Of a DNA stretch of 64,000 bases, positions 19,296 through 28,808 are shown piece after piece. Below the pieces are notes generated by a model. It made no database searches, was not told where the DNA came from, and saw nothing but the letters and a program-made list of their open reading frames with translations. Both the position numbers and the translations under genes were made by a program. How positions within the stretch are numbered: position 1 is the first letter of the stretch; each line of letters starts with the position of its first letter. The stretch spans positions 1 to 64,000 of the forward strand of contig CAKZIX010000031.1 of NCBI GenBank assembly GCA_936936565.1, in the 5' to 3' direction. This DNA comes from an uncultured Nocardiaceae bacterium. GTDB lineage: Bacteria; Actinomycetota; Actinomycetes; Mycobacteriales; Mycobacteriaceae.

Positions 19296-21617
19296 TTGTC
19301 CGTCTACCTATATCGCTGGGGAAAGTTTGCTTTCCGGCGAAAATGGATCGTCATACCCGTGTGGGTGCTACTCCTCGTTGGTTTGGGTGCGCTGGCTACC
19401 GCCATCCAGAAGCCGATGCAGGACGACTTCACCATGCCCAACCTGCCGTCGGAACGTGCCACCGAGATCCTCGACAAGCACTTCCCCGGCGCCTCTGCGG
19501 CGTTCAACTTCGACGCAGTGACGGGCACATACGTCATCGCCGCGCCCGCTGGCGAGAAGCTGACGGACCCGAAGAACGTGCAGGCCGTCGATGCACTCGT
19601 CGGCAAGATCAAGGATCTGTCGATCGTCGACAAGGCCAAGGTCAACGATCCGGAAAAGCCGCTGGAGAACCCGCTCAAGACCACCCTGGACATGGGCTGC
19701 TTCGAGGGTGATCGGGGTGCCAAGGAGTTCGCCGAGAACTGCAGCGGCGCACCGGTGAACGTCCTCAGCGAGCGCTCGCCGGACACGGTCGCGGTGCTCA
19801 ACGTGCCGTTCAACATCGCCAAGTGGCAGGACGTCAAGGCCGAGCATCGCGAGGCCGCCTACGACGTGGCCAAGGACGCCCGCGCCGCCGGCCTGCAGGT
19901 CGAGATGTCGGGCTCCATCGCCCAGGAGAACGCCGCGCCGGGCGGCACCGCCGAGCTGATCGGTATGGGTGTCGCGCTGCTGGTGATGATCATCGCGTTC
20001 GGTGCGCTCGTGGCGCCGTTCATCCCGATCGTCACGGCCATCTTCGGCCTGTCCGCCGCGACCATGCTGATCATGGCCGGCACGTCGATCATCTCGGTGC
20101 CCAGCTTCACCACCTTCCTGGCCTCCATGATCGGCATCGCGCTGTCCATCGACTACGCGCTGTTCATCGTCTCCCGGTACAAACACGAGCTGCATGTCTC
20201 GGCCACCCCCGAAGAAGCCGCCGGTAAAGCGCTCGGCACTGCGGGTTCGGCCGTCGTGTTCGCCGGTCTCACCGTCATCATCGCCCTCGCCGGCCTGTCG
20301 GTGGTGGGTGTGCGGTTCCTGACGTTCATGGGCCTGGGTGGTGCCATCGCCGCGGCGTTTGCGGTGATCGTGGCGCTCACGCTGATGCCGGCGCTGCTCG
20401 GTGCCTTCGGCAAGATCCTGTTCAAGCCGAAGCTGCCGTTCGTCGCCAAGTACGACCCGGAAGACGACACCCACGTCACCAACGGCATGCGGGTGGCGCG
20501 CTTCATCGGCAAGCGCCCGATCCTGACGCTGGTCGCGGGTGCCGTGGTGCTCGGCGCGCTGGCCGCTCCGGCGGTGAACCTGTCGCTGGGTCTGCCCGGC
20601 GAGGAGTCGATGCCGACCACCTCGACCATCCGCAAGGCCTACGACATCCGGACCAACGGCTTCGGTGAGGGCAGCAACGGCGTCCTGCAGGTTGCCGTCG
20701 ATCTGGAGAAGGTGTCGGCCGACAAGCGCGACGAGGCGCTGTCCGCGCTGCGCGGCAAGCTCGAGTCCTACGAGGACATGGACTATGTCGTCGGGCCGAC
20801 CAAGAGCGAGAACGGCCTGGGCGCCACCTTCGAGGGCGTGCCGCACAACGGCCCGAACAATCAGGACACCAAGGATCTGGTCAAGGATGTCCGCGACGCC
20901 GAGTCCGGTCTGAAAGACCAGTACGGCCTCGAGTACGGCGTCACCGGCACCACCGCCATCTACGCCGACATCGACGGCGTGATGCTCGGCTCGATCGTGC
21001 CCTACCTGGCGATCGTCGCCGGGGCCGCGTTCCTGCTGCTCATCCTCGTGTTCCGCTCGATCCTGGTGCCGCTGATCGGTGCCCTCGGGTTCCTGCTGTC
21101 GATGGCGGCGACGTTCGGCGCGACCGTGCTGATCTTCCAGGAGGGCGCGTTCGGCCTGATCTCCGAGCCGCGGCCGATCGTCAGCTTCCTGCCGATCATG
21201 CTCATCGGTCTGGTGTTCGGCCTGGCGATGGACTACCAGGTGTTCCTCGTGACGCGCATGCGTGAGGAGTACGTCCACGGCAAGTCCGCGACCGAGGCGA
21301 TGATCAGCGGTTACCACCACGGCGCCCGCGTCGTGACCTCCGCGGCGATCATCATGATCTCGGTGTTCAGCGCCTTCATGATGGAGTCCGACGTCACGGC
21401 CAAGACCATGGGCTTTGCGCTCGCAGCCGGCGTGTTCTTCGACGCCTTCATCGTGCGCATGATCGTCATCCCGGCGCTGCTCGCCCTGCTGGGCGACAAG
21501 GCCTGGTGGCTGCCCAAGTGGCTGGACAAGATCGTGCCGAACGTCGACATCGAGGGCGAGAAGCTGCGGCACCTCGCGCCCGTCGACGACGACAAGACGC
21601 TCGTGCACGCCCGGTAA
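19296..21617 (+). CDS. MMPL family RND-type transporter (third copy)
   Basis: A 773-residue exporter opening MSVYLYRWGKFAFRRKWIVI, equivalent to the MALYLYRIGKFAYRRK start of the two leftward paralogues. That match and GAGGGGAG seven bases upstream favour TTG at 19296 over the in-frame GTG at 19269. Proton-relay motifs are GIALSIDYALFIVSRYKHE and GLAMDYQVFLVTRMREEY. The first periplasmic loop is longer than in the paralogues and contains two extra cysteines (DMGCFEG, AENCSGA). It is divergently controlled by the adjacent TetR operator and followed by a terminator. Confidence 0.92.
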   Translation: MSVYLYRWGKFAFRRKWIVIPVWVLLLVGLGALATAIQKPMQDDFTMPNLPSERATEILDKHFPGASAAFNFDAVTGTYVIAAPAGEKLTDPKNVQAVDALVGKIKDLSIVDKAKVNDPEKPLENPLKTTLDMGCFEGDRGAKEFAENCSGAPVNVLSERSPDTVAVLNVPFNIAKWQDVKAEHREAAYDVAKDARAAGLQVEMSGSIAQENAAPGGTAELIGMGVALLVMIIAFGALVAPFIPIVTAIFGLSAATMLIMAGTSIISVPSFTTFLASMIGIALSIDYALFIVSRYKHELHVSATPEEAAGKALGTAGSAVVFAGLTVIIALAGLSVVGVRFLTFMGLGGAIAAAFAVIVALTLMPALLGAFGKILFKPKLPFVAKYDPEDDTHVTNGMRVARFIGKRPILTLVAGAVVLGALAAPAVNLSLGLPGEESMPTTSTIRKAYDIRTNGFGEGSNGVLQVAVDLEKVSADKRDEALSALRGKLESYEDMDYVVGPTKSENGLGATFEGVPHNGPNNQDTKDLVKDVRDAESGLKDQYGLEYGVTGTTAIYADIDGVMLGSIVPYLAIVAGAAFLLLILVFRSILVPLIGALGFLLSMAATFGATVLIFQEGAFGLISEPRPIVSFLPIMLIGLVFGLAMDYQVFLVTRMREEYVHGKSATEAMISGYHHGARVVTSAAIIMISVFSAFMMESDVTAKTMGFALAAGVFFDAFIVRMIVIPALLALLGDKAWWLPKWLDKIVPNVDIEGEKLRHLAPVDDDKTLVHAR

Positions 21618-21629
21618 TTCCGGCGCAAT

Positions 21630-21665
21630 CACAGCGGCCTCCAGCGACAGCTGGGGGCCGCTGTG
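21630..21665 (+). terminator. hairpin after the third MMPL gene
   Basis: A 16-bp stem, CACAGCGGCCTCCAGC against GCTGGGGGCCGCTGTG, with one G-T pair and a short loop, starts 12 bp after the stop. A T-rich tail is lacking, but the stem is very stable. Confidence 0.7.
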
Positions 21666-21823
21666 CGTTGCCCACAAAGTTGTCCGGAGCCGAAAACTAC
21701 TGGTCAGTTACCCTTTCGGCGGTTCTTTGGGTTGTGTAGCGTCCAGCGATCGGGCCATGTTGTTACGTCACACAAGTCCCACGCGATGAATATTCATCAG
21801 CAAGAACCCAACGGGAGAGTGAA

Positions 21824-21976
21824 ATGACCGAGGACCCGACCTTCCGGCTTCCACAGACCGACGAGAAGCAGATCCGCGATGTGCGTGTCGCCGGCTTGGC
21901 CCGCCTCGCCGTTGTCGACCCCGTCGCGGTGCTGATCGGCGACGACGACACACACATCGAACTCGGCTACAACTGA
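21824..21976 (+). CDS. short orphan peptide, 50 residues
   Basis: An ATG with GGGAGAG 5-6 bases upstream opens a 50-codon frame beginning MTEDPTFRLPQTDEKQIRDV and ending DDDTHIELGYN. It is acidic, has one short hydrophobic patch (AGLARLAVVDPVAVLIG) and no cysteine. It stands alone between a terminator and a strong hairpin, so it has its own transcription unit. Coding-like third-position GC and the clean ribosome site support it being real. I do not recognise it. A leader-like acidic start followed by a small C-terminus would also suit a peptide precursor, but no modifying enzyme is adjacent. Confidence 0.55.
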   Translation: MTEDPTFRLPQTDEKQIRDVRVAGLARLAVVDPVAVLIGDDDTHIELGYN

Positions 21977-22040
21977 ACGACCGCGATCCCCACGCAACAG
22001 CAGCGCATTCCGGTTCCACCGAAATGCGGCACTCGGAAAG

Positions 22041-22074
22041 CACGATGACCAGGCGTAGACGCCTGGTCATCGTG
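22041..22074. terminator. perfect 15-bp-stem hairpin between peptide gene and tRNA-Ser(CGA)
   Basis: CACGATGACCAGGCG, loop TAGA, CGCCTGGTCATCGTG. It sits between the converging 50-residue peptide gene and the tRNA-Ser gene and can terminate both. Confidence 0.75.
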
Positions 22075-22086
22075 GTCGTGCTCTGG

Positions 22087-22174
22087 CGGTGGCGGAGGGA
22101 TTTGAACCCTCGGAGGGGGGTTACCCCTCACACGCTTTCGAGGCGTGCTCCTTAGGCCGCTCGGACACGCCACC
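22087..22174 (-). tRNA. tRNA-Ser(CGA)
   Basis: A class II tRNA on the minus strand. Acceptor GGTGGCG pairs with CGCCACC, the anticodon stem CACGC/GCGTG encloses CTCGAAA with anticodon CGA, a long variable arm is present, and CCA is encoded at 22084-22086. It reads UCG. Confidence 0.95.
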
Positions 22175-22220
22175 GCGACGAATGCTACCGGACAGATGCC
22201 CCGATCGGTAATCGCAACGA

Positions 22221-22694
22221 TCACCAGGGCTGGGGGCGGCGTTCGGCGCCGAAGAAGCGCTCCAGCACTGCCGCGCACTCGTCGGCGAGCACGCCGCCCC
22301 GCACCTGGGGCCGGTGGTTGAGCCGGCGGTCGCGCACCACGTCCCACAGCGAGCCGACGGCGCCCGTCTTCGGTTCCCAGGCACCGAACACCAGCCGCTC
22401 CACGCGGGCGGCGACGATGGCGCCGGCGCACATGGTGCACGGTTCCAAGGTGACGGCCAGGGTGGTGCCGGTCAGCCGCCAGCCGTCGCCGTGTCTCGCG
22501 GCGGCCGCGCGCAGCGCGAGGATTTCGGCATGCGCCGTGGGATCGGCGCGGGCCTCGCGCGCGTTGGCGGCCCGAGCCAACTCCCGGCCGTCGGCATCGA
22601 AGACGACGGCGCCGACGGGCACGTCGGCCGCGCCCGCGGCCGCCGCGGCGGCAAGCGCCGCACGGATCAATGCCTCGTCGCCGGCGGCGGTCAC
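22221..22694 (-). CDS. tadA: tRNA-specific adenosine deaminase
   Basis: A 157-residue zinc deaminase that converts A34 to inosine in tRNA-Arg(ACG). The catalytic motif HAE is at 55-57 and PCTMC (C86, C89) provides the zinc ligands, with VPVGAVV preceding. The C-terminal segment GGVLADECAAVLERFF is family-typical. Its presumed substrate tRNA-Arg(ACG) is also in this window at 58608-58680. It follows the 22701-23255 gene by 6 bp, the usual actinobacterial arrangement. Confidence 0.95.
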   Translation of the reverse strand: MTAAGDEALIRAALAAAAAAGAADVPVGAVVFDADGRELARAANAREARADPTAHAEILALRAAAARHGDGWRLTGTTLAVTLEPCTMCAGAIVAARVERLVFGAWEPKTGAVGSLWDVVRDRRLNHRPQVRGGVLADECAAVLERFFGAERRPQPW

Positions 22695-22700
22695 CTCACG

Positions 22701-23255
22701 TCACCGCGGGAGCTTGTCCAGCACCGCCGAGAGCTCGTTCGCGAAGCCGAGCCGCTGGGCGATCATTCCCAACTGCTCGTCGGGATACAGGTCGGTTTCG
22801 GCGACGATGACGCTGAGCACCGGCTCGGGCAACCCGAGATCGGACAGCACCGCGAGATCGCCCTCTTCCCACGGCTCGACGTCGTCGAGGTCGTCGGGAT
22901 CGACATCCGGAATCTCGATGTTCAGTGCATCGAGCACGTCGGCGGCGATGTCGTAGTCGATGGCGGCGGTCGCGTCCGACAGCAGCAGCCGAGTTCCGGA
23001 CGGAGCCGGGCGCACCACGACGAAGAACTCGTCGTCGACGTCCAGCAGCCCGAATACCGCACCGGAGCTACGCAATTCACGCAGCTCGGTTTCGGCCGCA
23101 CGCAAGTTGCTCAGCGCTGCGGACGACAGCGGGCTACACCGCCATTTGCCGTCCTCGCGGACGACCGCGATGGCGAAACCTTCGAGGTCGTCGTCGTAGT
23201 TGGATGTAACGCTCTCATCCGACGCCACGCTGTTCTTGCCGGAGCGCTGTGCCAT
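22701..23255 (-). CDS. tRNA adenosine deaminase-associated protein
   Basis: A 184-residue acidic protein of the family found next to tadA in actinobacteria; its exact role is unknown. Typical segments are EGFAIAVVREDGKWRCSPL, RSSGAVFGLLDVDDEFFVV and YPDEQLGMIAQRLGFANELS. ATG at 23255 (MAQRSGKNSV) is preferred; in-frame starts upstream would overlap the divergent dehydrogenase gene. It is transcribed with tadA. Confidence 0.85.
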   Translation of the reverse strand: MAQRSGKNSVASDESVTSNYDDDLEGFAIAVVREDGKWRCSPLSSAALSNLRAAETELRELRSSGAVFGLLDVDDEFFVVVRPAPSGTRLLLSDATAAIDYDIAADVLDALNIEIPDVDPDDLDDVEPWEEGDLAVLSDLGLPEPVLSVIVAETDLYPDEQLGMIAQRLGFANELSAVLDKLPR

Positions 23256-23277
23256 GGCCGCAACGGTAGTCCGCGTC

Positions 23278-24207
23278 ATGCGGTTTGATGAAGTCGTGTC
23301 TGACATCTGTGTGCTCGGCCTCGGGCTGATCGGCGGCTCCCTGCTCCGCGCGGCGGCCGCTGCGGGCCGAAACGTGTTCGGCTACAACAGATCTGTCATC
23401 GATACCACGGAGTTCGACGTTTCGGCCGACCTGCCGCAGGTGCTGAGACGCGCCCGTGAGACGGCAGCGCTGATCGTGGTTGCGGTGCCGATGCCGGTTG
23501 TGGACACGGTGTTCGGCGCGATCGCCACGCACGCCCCGAACTGCCCGGTCACCGACGTGGTCAGCGTGAAGGCGCCGGTGGCGGCGGCGGCGGCGGCGCA
23601 CGAGTTGCGCTTCGTCGGCGGGCATCCGATGGCAGGTACCGCCGAATCCGGCTGGGAGGCAACCGATCCCACCTTGTTCCGGGGCGCGGTGTGGGTGGTG
23701 GCCTGCGACGACGGCACCGACCCCGACACCTGGACCCGGGTTGCGCGCCTGGCGCTGGACGTCGGCGCGGTCGTGGTGCCCGCCGAGTCCGGTGAACACG
23801 ATCGTGCGGTGGCGCGGATTTCGCATCTGCCGCATGTGCTGGCGGAATCGCTGGCGCTGTCGGGCGCCGGCGGCGGCGAGCTCGCGCTCGGTTTGGCCGC
23901 CGGATCGTTTCGAGACGGCACGCGCGTCGCCGGGACCGCGCCCGCGTTGGTGCGCGCGATGTGCGAGGCCAACGCCGACGCGCTGCTCGCCGCGCTCGAC
24001 GAAACGCTCGACGTGTTGAGCCACGCGCGCGACGCGCTCGCCGACGGATCGTTGGCCGACCTCGTCACCGCCGGACATGCCGCGCGCCGGCGCTACGAGA
24101 CGGTTGCGCGCTGGGACATCACGGGGATCGCGCCCGGAGCGGACGGCTGGCTGGAAGCGCTGCGCGACGCCGGGCGCCGCGGCGGCGTCCTGCGCGCCCT
24201 GCCCTGA
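23278..24207 (+). CDS. tyrA: prephenate dehydrogenase
   Basis: A 309-residue NAD(P)-dependent enzyme of tyrosine synthesis that oxidatively decarboxylates prephenate to 4-hydroxyphenylpyruvate. The Rossmann motif GLGLIGGSLLRAA opens the protein, followed by VVAVPMPVV, SVKAPV and the substrate-region motif GGHPMAGTAESGW. The helical domain contains ARISHLPHVLAESLA. There is no ACT domain. ATG at 23278 is chosen because it leaves the Rossmann fold at residue 13; GTG at 23296 is an alternative. It is divergent from the tadA operon. Confidence 0.9.
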   Translation: MRFDEVVSDICVLGLGLIGGSLLRAAAAAGRNVFGYNRSVIDTTEFDVSADLPQVLRRARETAALIVVAVPMPVVDTVFGAIATHAPNCPVTDVVSVKAPVAAAAAAHELRFVGGHPMAGTAESGWEATDPTLFRGAVWVVACDDGTDPDTWTRVARLALDVGAVVVPAESGEHDRAVARISHLPHVLAESLALSGAGGGELALGLAAGSFRDGTRVAGTAPALVRAMCEANADALLAALDETLDVLSHARDALADGSLADLVTAGHAARRRYETVARWDITGIAPGADGWLEALRDAGRRGGVLRALP

Positions 24208-24258
24208 CTCGTCAGCGCCACGCGGGGCTGTCTGTTTGCCAGACGCCGGGTGGGCAGC

Positions 24259-24837
24259 TCAGATGCGCGCAGCGAGACCGGAGTAATCGAGGACGAACCC
24301 TTCCGGGTCCACTTGAACGCTGGCCGACGAGACCGGCGAGAGGACGTTGATTCCGTCGACGCCGCTGGAGTAGACCAGCGTGGCCTCCTCGACCCGGAGC
24401 TCGGGCAGGTAGACGTACACGACGGGGACCTGGCGATCCTCGGTGTCGGTCTGCAGGTGGTACCGCCGGATGGGCAGCGTATTGAAGAACGGGCTGAGCA
24501 CGACGTCCACGTCCAGCGCGCCGCCGAAGGTGGAGCGGGTGCGCCCGGCCGCGGGCGTTTCGACGCTCCAGTAGCCTTCTTCGTCGCGGCTGATGGAGGC
24601 CTGCCGTTCTCCGGTGGCGGTGAGCGTGCGCAGCGACAGCCGCTGGGTGACACCTTCGTCGTCGGTGACCAGATCGTAGGAAGCGCTGAACGCCGGATGG
24701 TCGTCGCAGTCGCCGCCGATGATGCGCCCGGCGGCGCGAATTCGAAACCCGTTGAGCTGCACCCGCACCGACTCCATGCGTGGAGCTTGATGGGCGTGCC
24801 ACGTGAGTATGGCGGGCCACGGGGCTGGATTTGTCAC
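24259..24837 (-). CDS. putative glycolipid-binding domain protein (DUF1089-like)
   Basis: A 192-residue beta-rich soluble protein without a signal peptide, resembling the putative glycolipid-binding family (PF06475). Diagnostic stretches are ILTWHAHQAPRMESVRVQLN, ASYDLVTDDEG and VVLSPFFNTLPIRRY. GTG at 24837 keeps the conserved N-terminal tryptophan segment and stays clear of the ABC gene that ends at 24948; ATG at 24777 would remove it. Function within the cell is not established. It converges with tyrA. Confidence 0.75.
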   Translation of the reverse strand: MTNPAPWPAILTWHAHQAPRMESVRVQLNGFRIRAAGRIIGGDCDDHPAFSASYDLVTDDEGVTQRLSLRTLTATGERQASISRDEEGYWSVETPAAGRTRSTFGGALDVDVVLSPFFNTLPIRRYHLQTDTEDRQVPVVYVYLPELRVEEATLVYSSGVDGINVLSPVSSASVQVDPEGFVLDYSGLAARI

Positions 24838-24947
24838 GGCTATAACCGTAATCGACGCCGGTCCGTCCGACGCCACCAGCGCAGTAGGCGGTGCGACACG
24901 GGAGCCCCCGCGTCGCGCTGGGCGACTCCAGGGCACCCGTGCCGGCG

Positions 24948-26774
24948 TCAGACCAGCGACTCGCGCCATGCCGAGTGCAGCTTGGCGAAGCGTCCGGTAC
25001 CGGCGATCAGCTCGTCGGGCGAACCGTCCTCGACGATGCGCCCGCCGTCCAGCACCAGCACCCGGTCGGCGATGGCGACGGTCGACAGCCGGTGCGCGAT
25101 GATGACCGCGGTGCGGCCCTCGAGCACCGTTTCCAGTGCCTCCTGCACCATCCGCTCGCCCGGAATGTCCAGGCTCGAGGTGGCCTCGTCGAGCACCACC
25201 ACCGCCGGGGCGGCCAGGAACACCCGCGCAAACGCGACCAGCTGCCGCTGCCCGGCGGACAGCCGCCCGCCGCGGCGTTTGACGTCGGTGTCCAGGCCCT
25301 CGGGCAGCGTGGCGACGAAGTCCCAGAGCCCGACGGCCCGGGCCACCTGCTCGATCTCGGCGTCCGTCGCATCCGGCCTGCCGAGCCGGATGTTGTCGGC
25401 GATGGAGCCCGAGAACAGGTACTGCTCCTGGGTGACCATGACGACGTTGCGGCGCAGGTCCGCGTCCGAGAGGTCTCGCAGGTCTACCCCGTCCAGCGTG
25501 ATTTCCCCGCCCGATGGGTCGTAGAACCGCGTCAGCAGCTTGGCCAGGGTGGACTTGCCGGCCCCGGTGGCACCGACCAGCGCAATCACCTGACCGGCCG
25601 GGACGTCGAGCGAAAACTCCTGCAGCACCGGCTTTTCGCCGTACCCGAACCAGGCATCGGAGATGCGCACCGCACCCGTAGCCTTACCCAGCGGCACCGG
25701 AAATTTCGGCTCGGCGACCGCGGGCTCCTCTTCGAGCACGCCCGAGATCTTCTCCAGCGCCGCGGCGGCGGATTGGTAGGAGTTGAACACCTGTGCCAGT
25801 TCGTCGAGCGGGCCGTAGAAGCTGCGCAGGTACAGCAGGTACGCCGCGAGGACACCGATCTCGGTGTCTCCGTGCACAACTCGCCACGCGCCGACCACGA
25901 TGATCACCGCGGTGGTGACGTTGCCGATCAGCTTGACCAGCCCGGTGTAGAGCGCCATGCCCTCTACGGCCTTGGCGTTGGCGGTGCTGTAACGCGAATC
26001 GTCAGCGGCGAGAATGGTTTCGTTGCGCTGCTCGCGCCGGAACGACTGCACCGCACGCATGCCGCCCATGGTCTCCACAAAGTGCACGACGACCTTGGCG
26101 ATGGTGCCGCGGGTGCGCCGGTACTGCGCACGCTGGCTGCGCTGCGCCCAACGGGTGACGAACACCAGCGGCACGAACCCGGCCAGCACCACCAGCGCCA
26201 ACGGAACATCCAGGTACACCAGGATGATCGCGATGCTGACCACCGACAGGATGGCCGACAGTGCGTCGTTGAGCGCGCTTTGCAGCAGGTCGTCCAGCGA
26301 TTCCAGATCACTGGTGAGCCGGGAGATGATCCGGCCCGAGGTGTAGCTTTCGTGAAAGCTCACCGACAGTCGCTGCACGTGCTCGAACACCCGCACCCGC
26401 AGGTCGAACAGCACGCCCTGGCTCAGCCGGCCCGACACCCGCAGGAAGGTGTACGTGGTGATCGACCCGACGAGGGCCGTGCCGACGTAGCCGGCGACGG
26501 CCCCCTGCAGCGGCAGCCACGAGCCCGAGAGCGCTTCGCGCACACCGACATCCAGCGCGTAGGCGACGAACAGCGGGGCCGCGACCATGGCGAGGTTGTC
26601 GAGCACGATGATCGTCAGCGCCGCCGCCGTCAGGCGCCGGTACGGGCGCAGCAACGAAAACAGCAACCGGCGAGACCGGCTGGCCAGCACCAGGTTTCCC
26701 TCGTGCGTCACCTCTTTGTCTTCGTTCGCTACGCCACGCCACTTGTCGACGTCGGCCTGAGCTTGTTCAGCCAT
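24948..26774 (-). CDS. ABC exporter half, TMD-NBD
   Basis: A 608-residue exporter subunit. It has six membrane helices (about 35-330) and a nucleotide-binding domain with Walker A VGATGAGKSTLAK, signature LSAGQRQLVAFA, Walker B VVVLDEATSSLD and switch AHRLST. The active-site Glu is present, so this is the catalytically competent half. ATG at 26774 (MAEQAQ) has GGGAGGTG at good spacing and overlaps the partner stop by 8 bp (ATGGCTGA), better than GTG at 26783. With 26767-28587 it forms a heterodimeric exporter; the substrate is unknown. Confidence 0.92.
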   Translation of the reverse strand: MAEQAQADVDKWRGVANEDKEVTHEGNLVLASRSRRLLFSLLRPYRRLTAAALTIIVLDNLAMVAAPLFVAYALDVGVREALSGSWLPLQGAVAGYVGTALVGSITTYTFLRVSGRLSQGVLFDLRVRVFEHVQRLSVSFHESYTSGRIISRLTSDLESLDDLLQSALNDALSAILSVVSIAIILVYLDVPLALVVLAGFVPLVFVTRWAQRSQRAQYRRTRGTIAKVVVHFVETMGGMRAVQSFRREQRNETILAADDSRYSTANAKAVEGMALYTGLVKLIGNVTTAVIIVVGAWRVVHGDTEIGVLAAYLLYLRSFYGPLDELAQVFNSYQSAAAALEKISGVLEEEPAVAEPKFPVPLGKATGAVRISDAWFGYGEKPVLQEFSLDVPAGQVIALVGATGAGKSTLAKLLTRFYDPSGGEITLDGVDLRDLSDADLRRNVVMVTQEQYLFSGSIADNIRLGRPDATDAEIEQVARAVGLWDFVATLPEGLDTDVKRRGGRLSAGQRQLVAFARVFLAAPAVVVLDEATSSLDIPGERMVQEALETVLEGRTAVIIAHRLSTVAIADRVLVLDGGRIVEDGSPDELIAGTGRFAKLHSAWRESLV

Positions 26775-28587
26775 CGTGTTCACCTCCCATCAGTTCGCGG
26801 TAGCGGGCGTTGGTGCCGAGCAGCCGTTCGTGGCTGCCCTGCGCGGCGATGCGGCCGTGCTCCAGCAGCACCACCCGGTCGGCCAGCGCGGCCGTCGACG
26901 GACGGTGCGCGACCAGCAGCGTGGTGGATCGTTTGAGCACGCGGCGCAGGTTCGCCTGTACCCGTTCTTCGGTTTCGACGTCGAGCGCCGACAGCGGATC
27001 GTCGAGCACCAGGATCCGCGCGCCCCGCTGCGCACCCGCGCCGAGCACCGCCCGCGCCAGCGCCAGCCGTTGCCGCTGGCCGCCGGACAGCGACAGGCCC
27101 TGCTCGCCGACCCGGGTATCCATGCCCCAGGGCAGCTTGTCGACGAATTCCGTTGCCTCCGCGACCTCCAGGGCCAGACGCACGTCGGCGTCGGTGGCGT
27201 CCGGGTGCCCGAGCGCGACGTTCTCGCGCACGCTCGCCGAGAACAGCACCGGATCCTCGAAGGCCGCCGTGACCACCGAACGCAGGTCGGCCAGCCGCAC
27301 GTCTCGCACGTCGACACCGTCGATCGTGATGGCACCGGCGGTGACGTCGTACAGGCGCGGCACCAGGTTGAGCAGGGCCGTCTTGCCGGCACCCGTCGCC
27401 CCGACCAGCGCGACCGTCTCCCCCGGATGCACCTTGAGCGAAATGCCATGCAGCAGTTCCCGATTGCTCTCTGGGAAGGTGAACGACACACGGTCGAACC
27501 GCAGCTCGCCGGCGAGCGGGACGGGCAGTTCCGCCGGCTGGTCCGGTTCGACGATGTCGACCGGGGTGTCGATGATCTCCCAGAACCGGTCTGCCGCAGT
27601 GCGCGTGTTGTTCATCTCGGCCAACAGAAAGCCGTAGGCGTTGATCGGCCAGTGCAGGAACGTCGCCATCGTGATCGACGCCACCAGCGTGCCCAGCGTC
27701 ATCGATCCAGTGGCCACCAGGTAGCCACCCACACCGAGGATCAGGCCGCCCGCAACCGTCGGCACCCCCACCATCGCAGCCCACAGCGTAGCCCCGTAAC
27801 GGACCTTCAACAGCTCGGTGAGCTGCAGATCCCGCGCCTGACGGCCGAACCGCGAACCGGCGAAGGGACTGCGGCCGAACGCCTTCAGCACCCGGATGCC
27901 CTGCACCGACTCCTCGACGGTGGTGGCCACGTCGCCGGACTGGTCTTGGGCCCGGCGCGAGGCCACACCGTAGGCCGCCTCGAACCGAATACAGAAGTAC
28001 ACCAAAGGAATCGACGCGACGAACTGGATCACCGCGAGCACCGGACTGAACCAGACCAGCACCGCGAAGCCCAGGATCAGCGTGACGGTGTTGATCAGGA
28101 TGAACGGCCCGATGAACGCGACGAACCGTCGCACCGTCGACATGTCGGTGATGGCGCGCGACAGCAGCTGACCGGAGTCCCAGCCGTCGTGCCGCCCGAT
28201 GGACAGCGACTGCAATTTGCGAAACAGCTTGGCCCGCATGCTGATTTCGAACTGGCTCGCGGCCTTGGCGACCAGCCACCGGCGGCCCCAGATGCCCGCC
28301 GCTTCCAGCATGCCCATGGCGAGCACGATCAGCGCGGGCACCCAGAGCGCGTCCAGATCGCGATGCGCGATGGGTCCGTCGATGATCCGCTTGGTGAGCA
28401 ACGGAATTGCCACACCGCACAGCACCGCGACCAGCGCGGCCAGCACCGACGCGAAGATCGTCGGACGGAACGGACGCAGCTCCGGCCAGAAGCGCAGCAA
28501 CGAATCTCTCTGTGGTTGTTTTTCGTACGGCTCGGCGGAGGTGACCGGCGCATCCACGGCGGTCCGCTCCGAAACTTGCACAGTCAT
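26767..28587 (-). CDS. ABC exporter half, TMD-NBD (partner)
   Basis: A 606-residue subunit starting MTVQVSERTAVDAPVTS. The nucleotide-binding domain has Walker A VGATGAGKTALLN, signature LSGGQRQRLALA and Walker B ILVLDDPLSALD. Asp replaces the catalytic Glu after Walker B, marking the degenerate site of a heterodimer. ATG at 28587 has GGGGAGGTG upstream; longer readings lack one. It is first in a two-gene leftward operon, divergent from the methyltransferase gene. Confidence 0.92.
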   Translation of the reverse strand: MTVQVSERTAVDAPVTSAEPYEKQPQRDSLLRFWPELRPFRPTIFASVLAALVAVLCGVAIPLLTKRIIDGPIAHRDLDALWVPALIVLAMGMLEAAGIWGRRWLVAKAASQFEISMRAKLFRKLQSLSIGRHDGWDSGQLLSRAITDMSTVRRFVAFIGPFILINTVTLILGFAVLVWFSPVLAVIQFVASIPLVYFCIRFEAAYGVASRRAQDQSGDVATTVEESVQGIRVLKAFGRSPFAGSRFGRQARDLQLTELLKVRYGATLWAAMVGVPTVAGGLILGVGGYLVATGSMTLGTLVASITMATFLHWPINAYGFLLAEMNNTRTAADRFWEIIDTPVDIVEPDQPAELPVPLAGELRFDRVSFTFPESNRELLHGISLKVHPGETVALVGATGAGKTALLNLVPRLYDVTAGAITIDGVDVRDVRLADLRSVVTAAFEDPVLFSASVRENVALGHPDATDADVRLALEVAEATEFVDKLPWGMDTRVGEQGLSLSGGQRQRLALARAVLGAGAQRGARILVLDDPLSALDVETEERVQANLRRVLKRSTTLLVAHRPSTAALADRVVLLEHGRIAAQGSHERLLGTNARYRELMGGEHDG

Positions 28588-28808
28588 GATCACCTCCCCG
28601 TGACAGACACCCGCCGCAGCGCGGACGCCAGTACGGCGTCTCGAGCGGTTACTGCGGCGGACTTCCAGGGTCTCACTGGGTACCGACACGTCCAACCGAA
28701 TTTCCGGCGTCGGCATTCCTGCTGGTCCCGACGTGTCAGAATGTCGATCCCGCAACTTGTCTCAGGGCTCGAGTACGTTTCAGGGGACGCGCAGAGGAAG
28801 GGACACGG

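Noticed and set aside
22121..22440. Minus-strand frames over tRNA-Ser(CGA)
   Set aside because: They run through a complete tRNA gene and the tadA terminus; no coding support.
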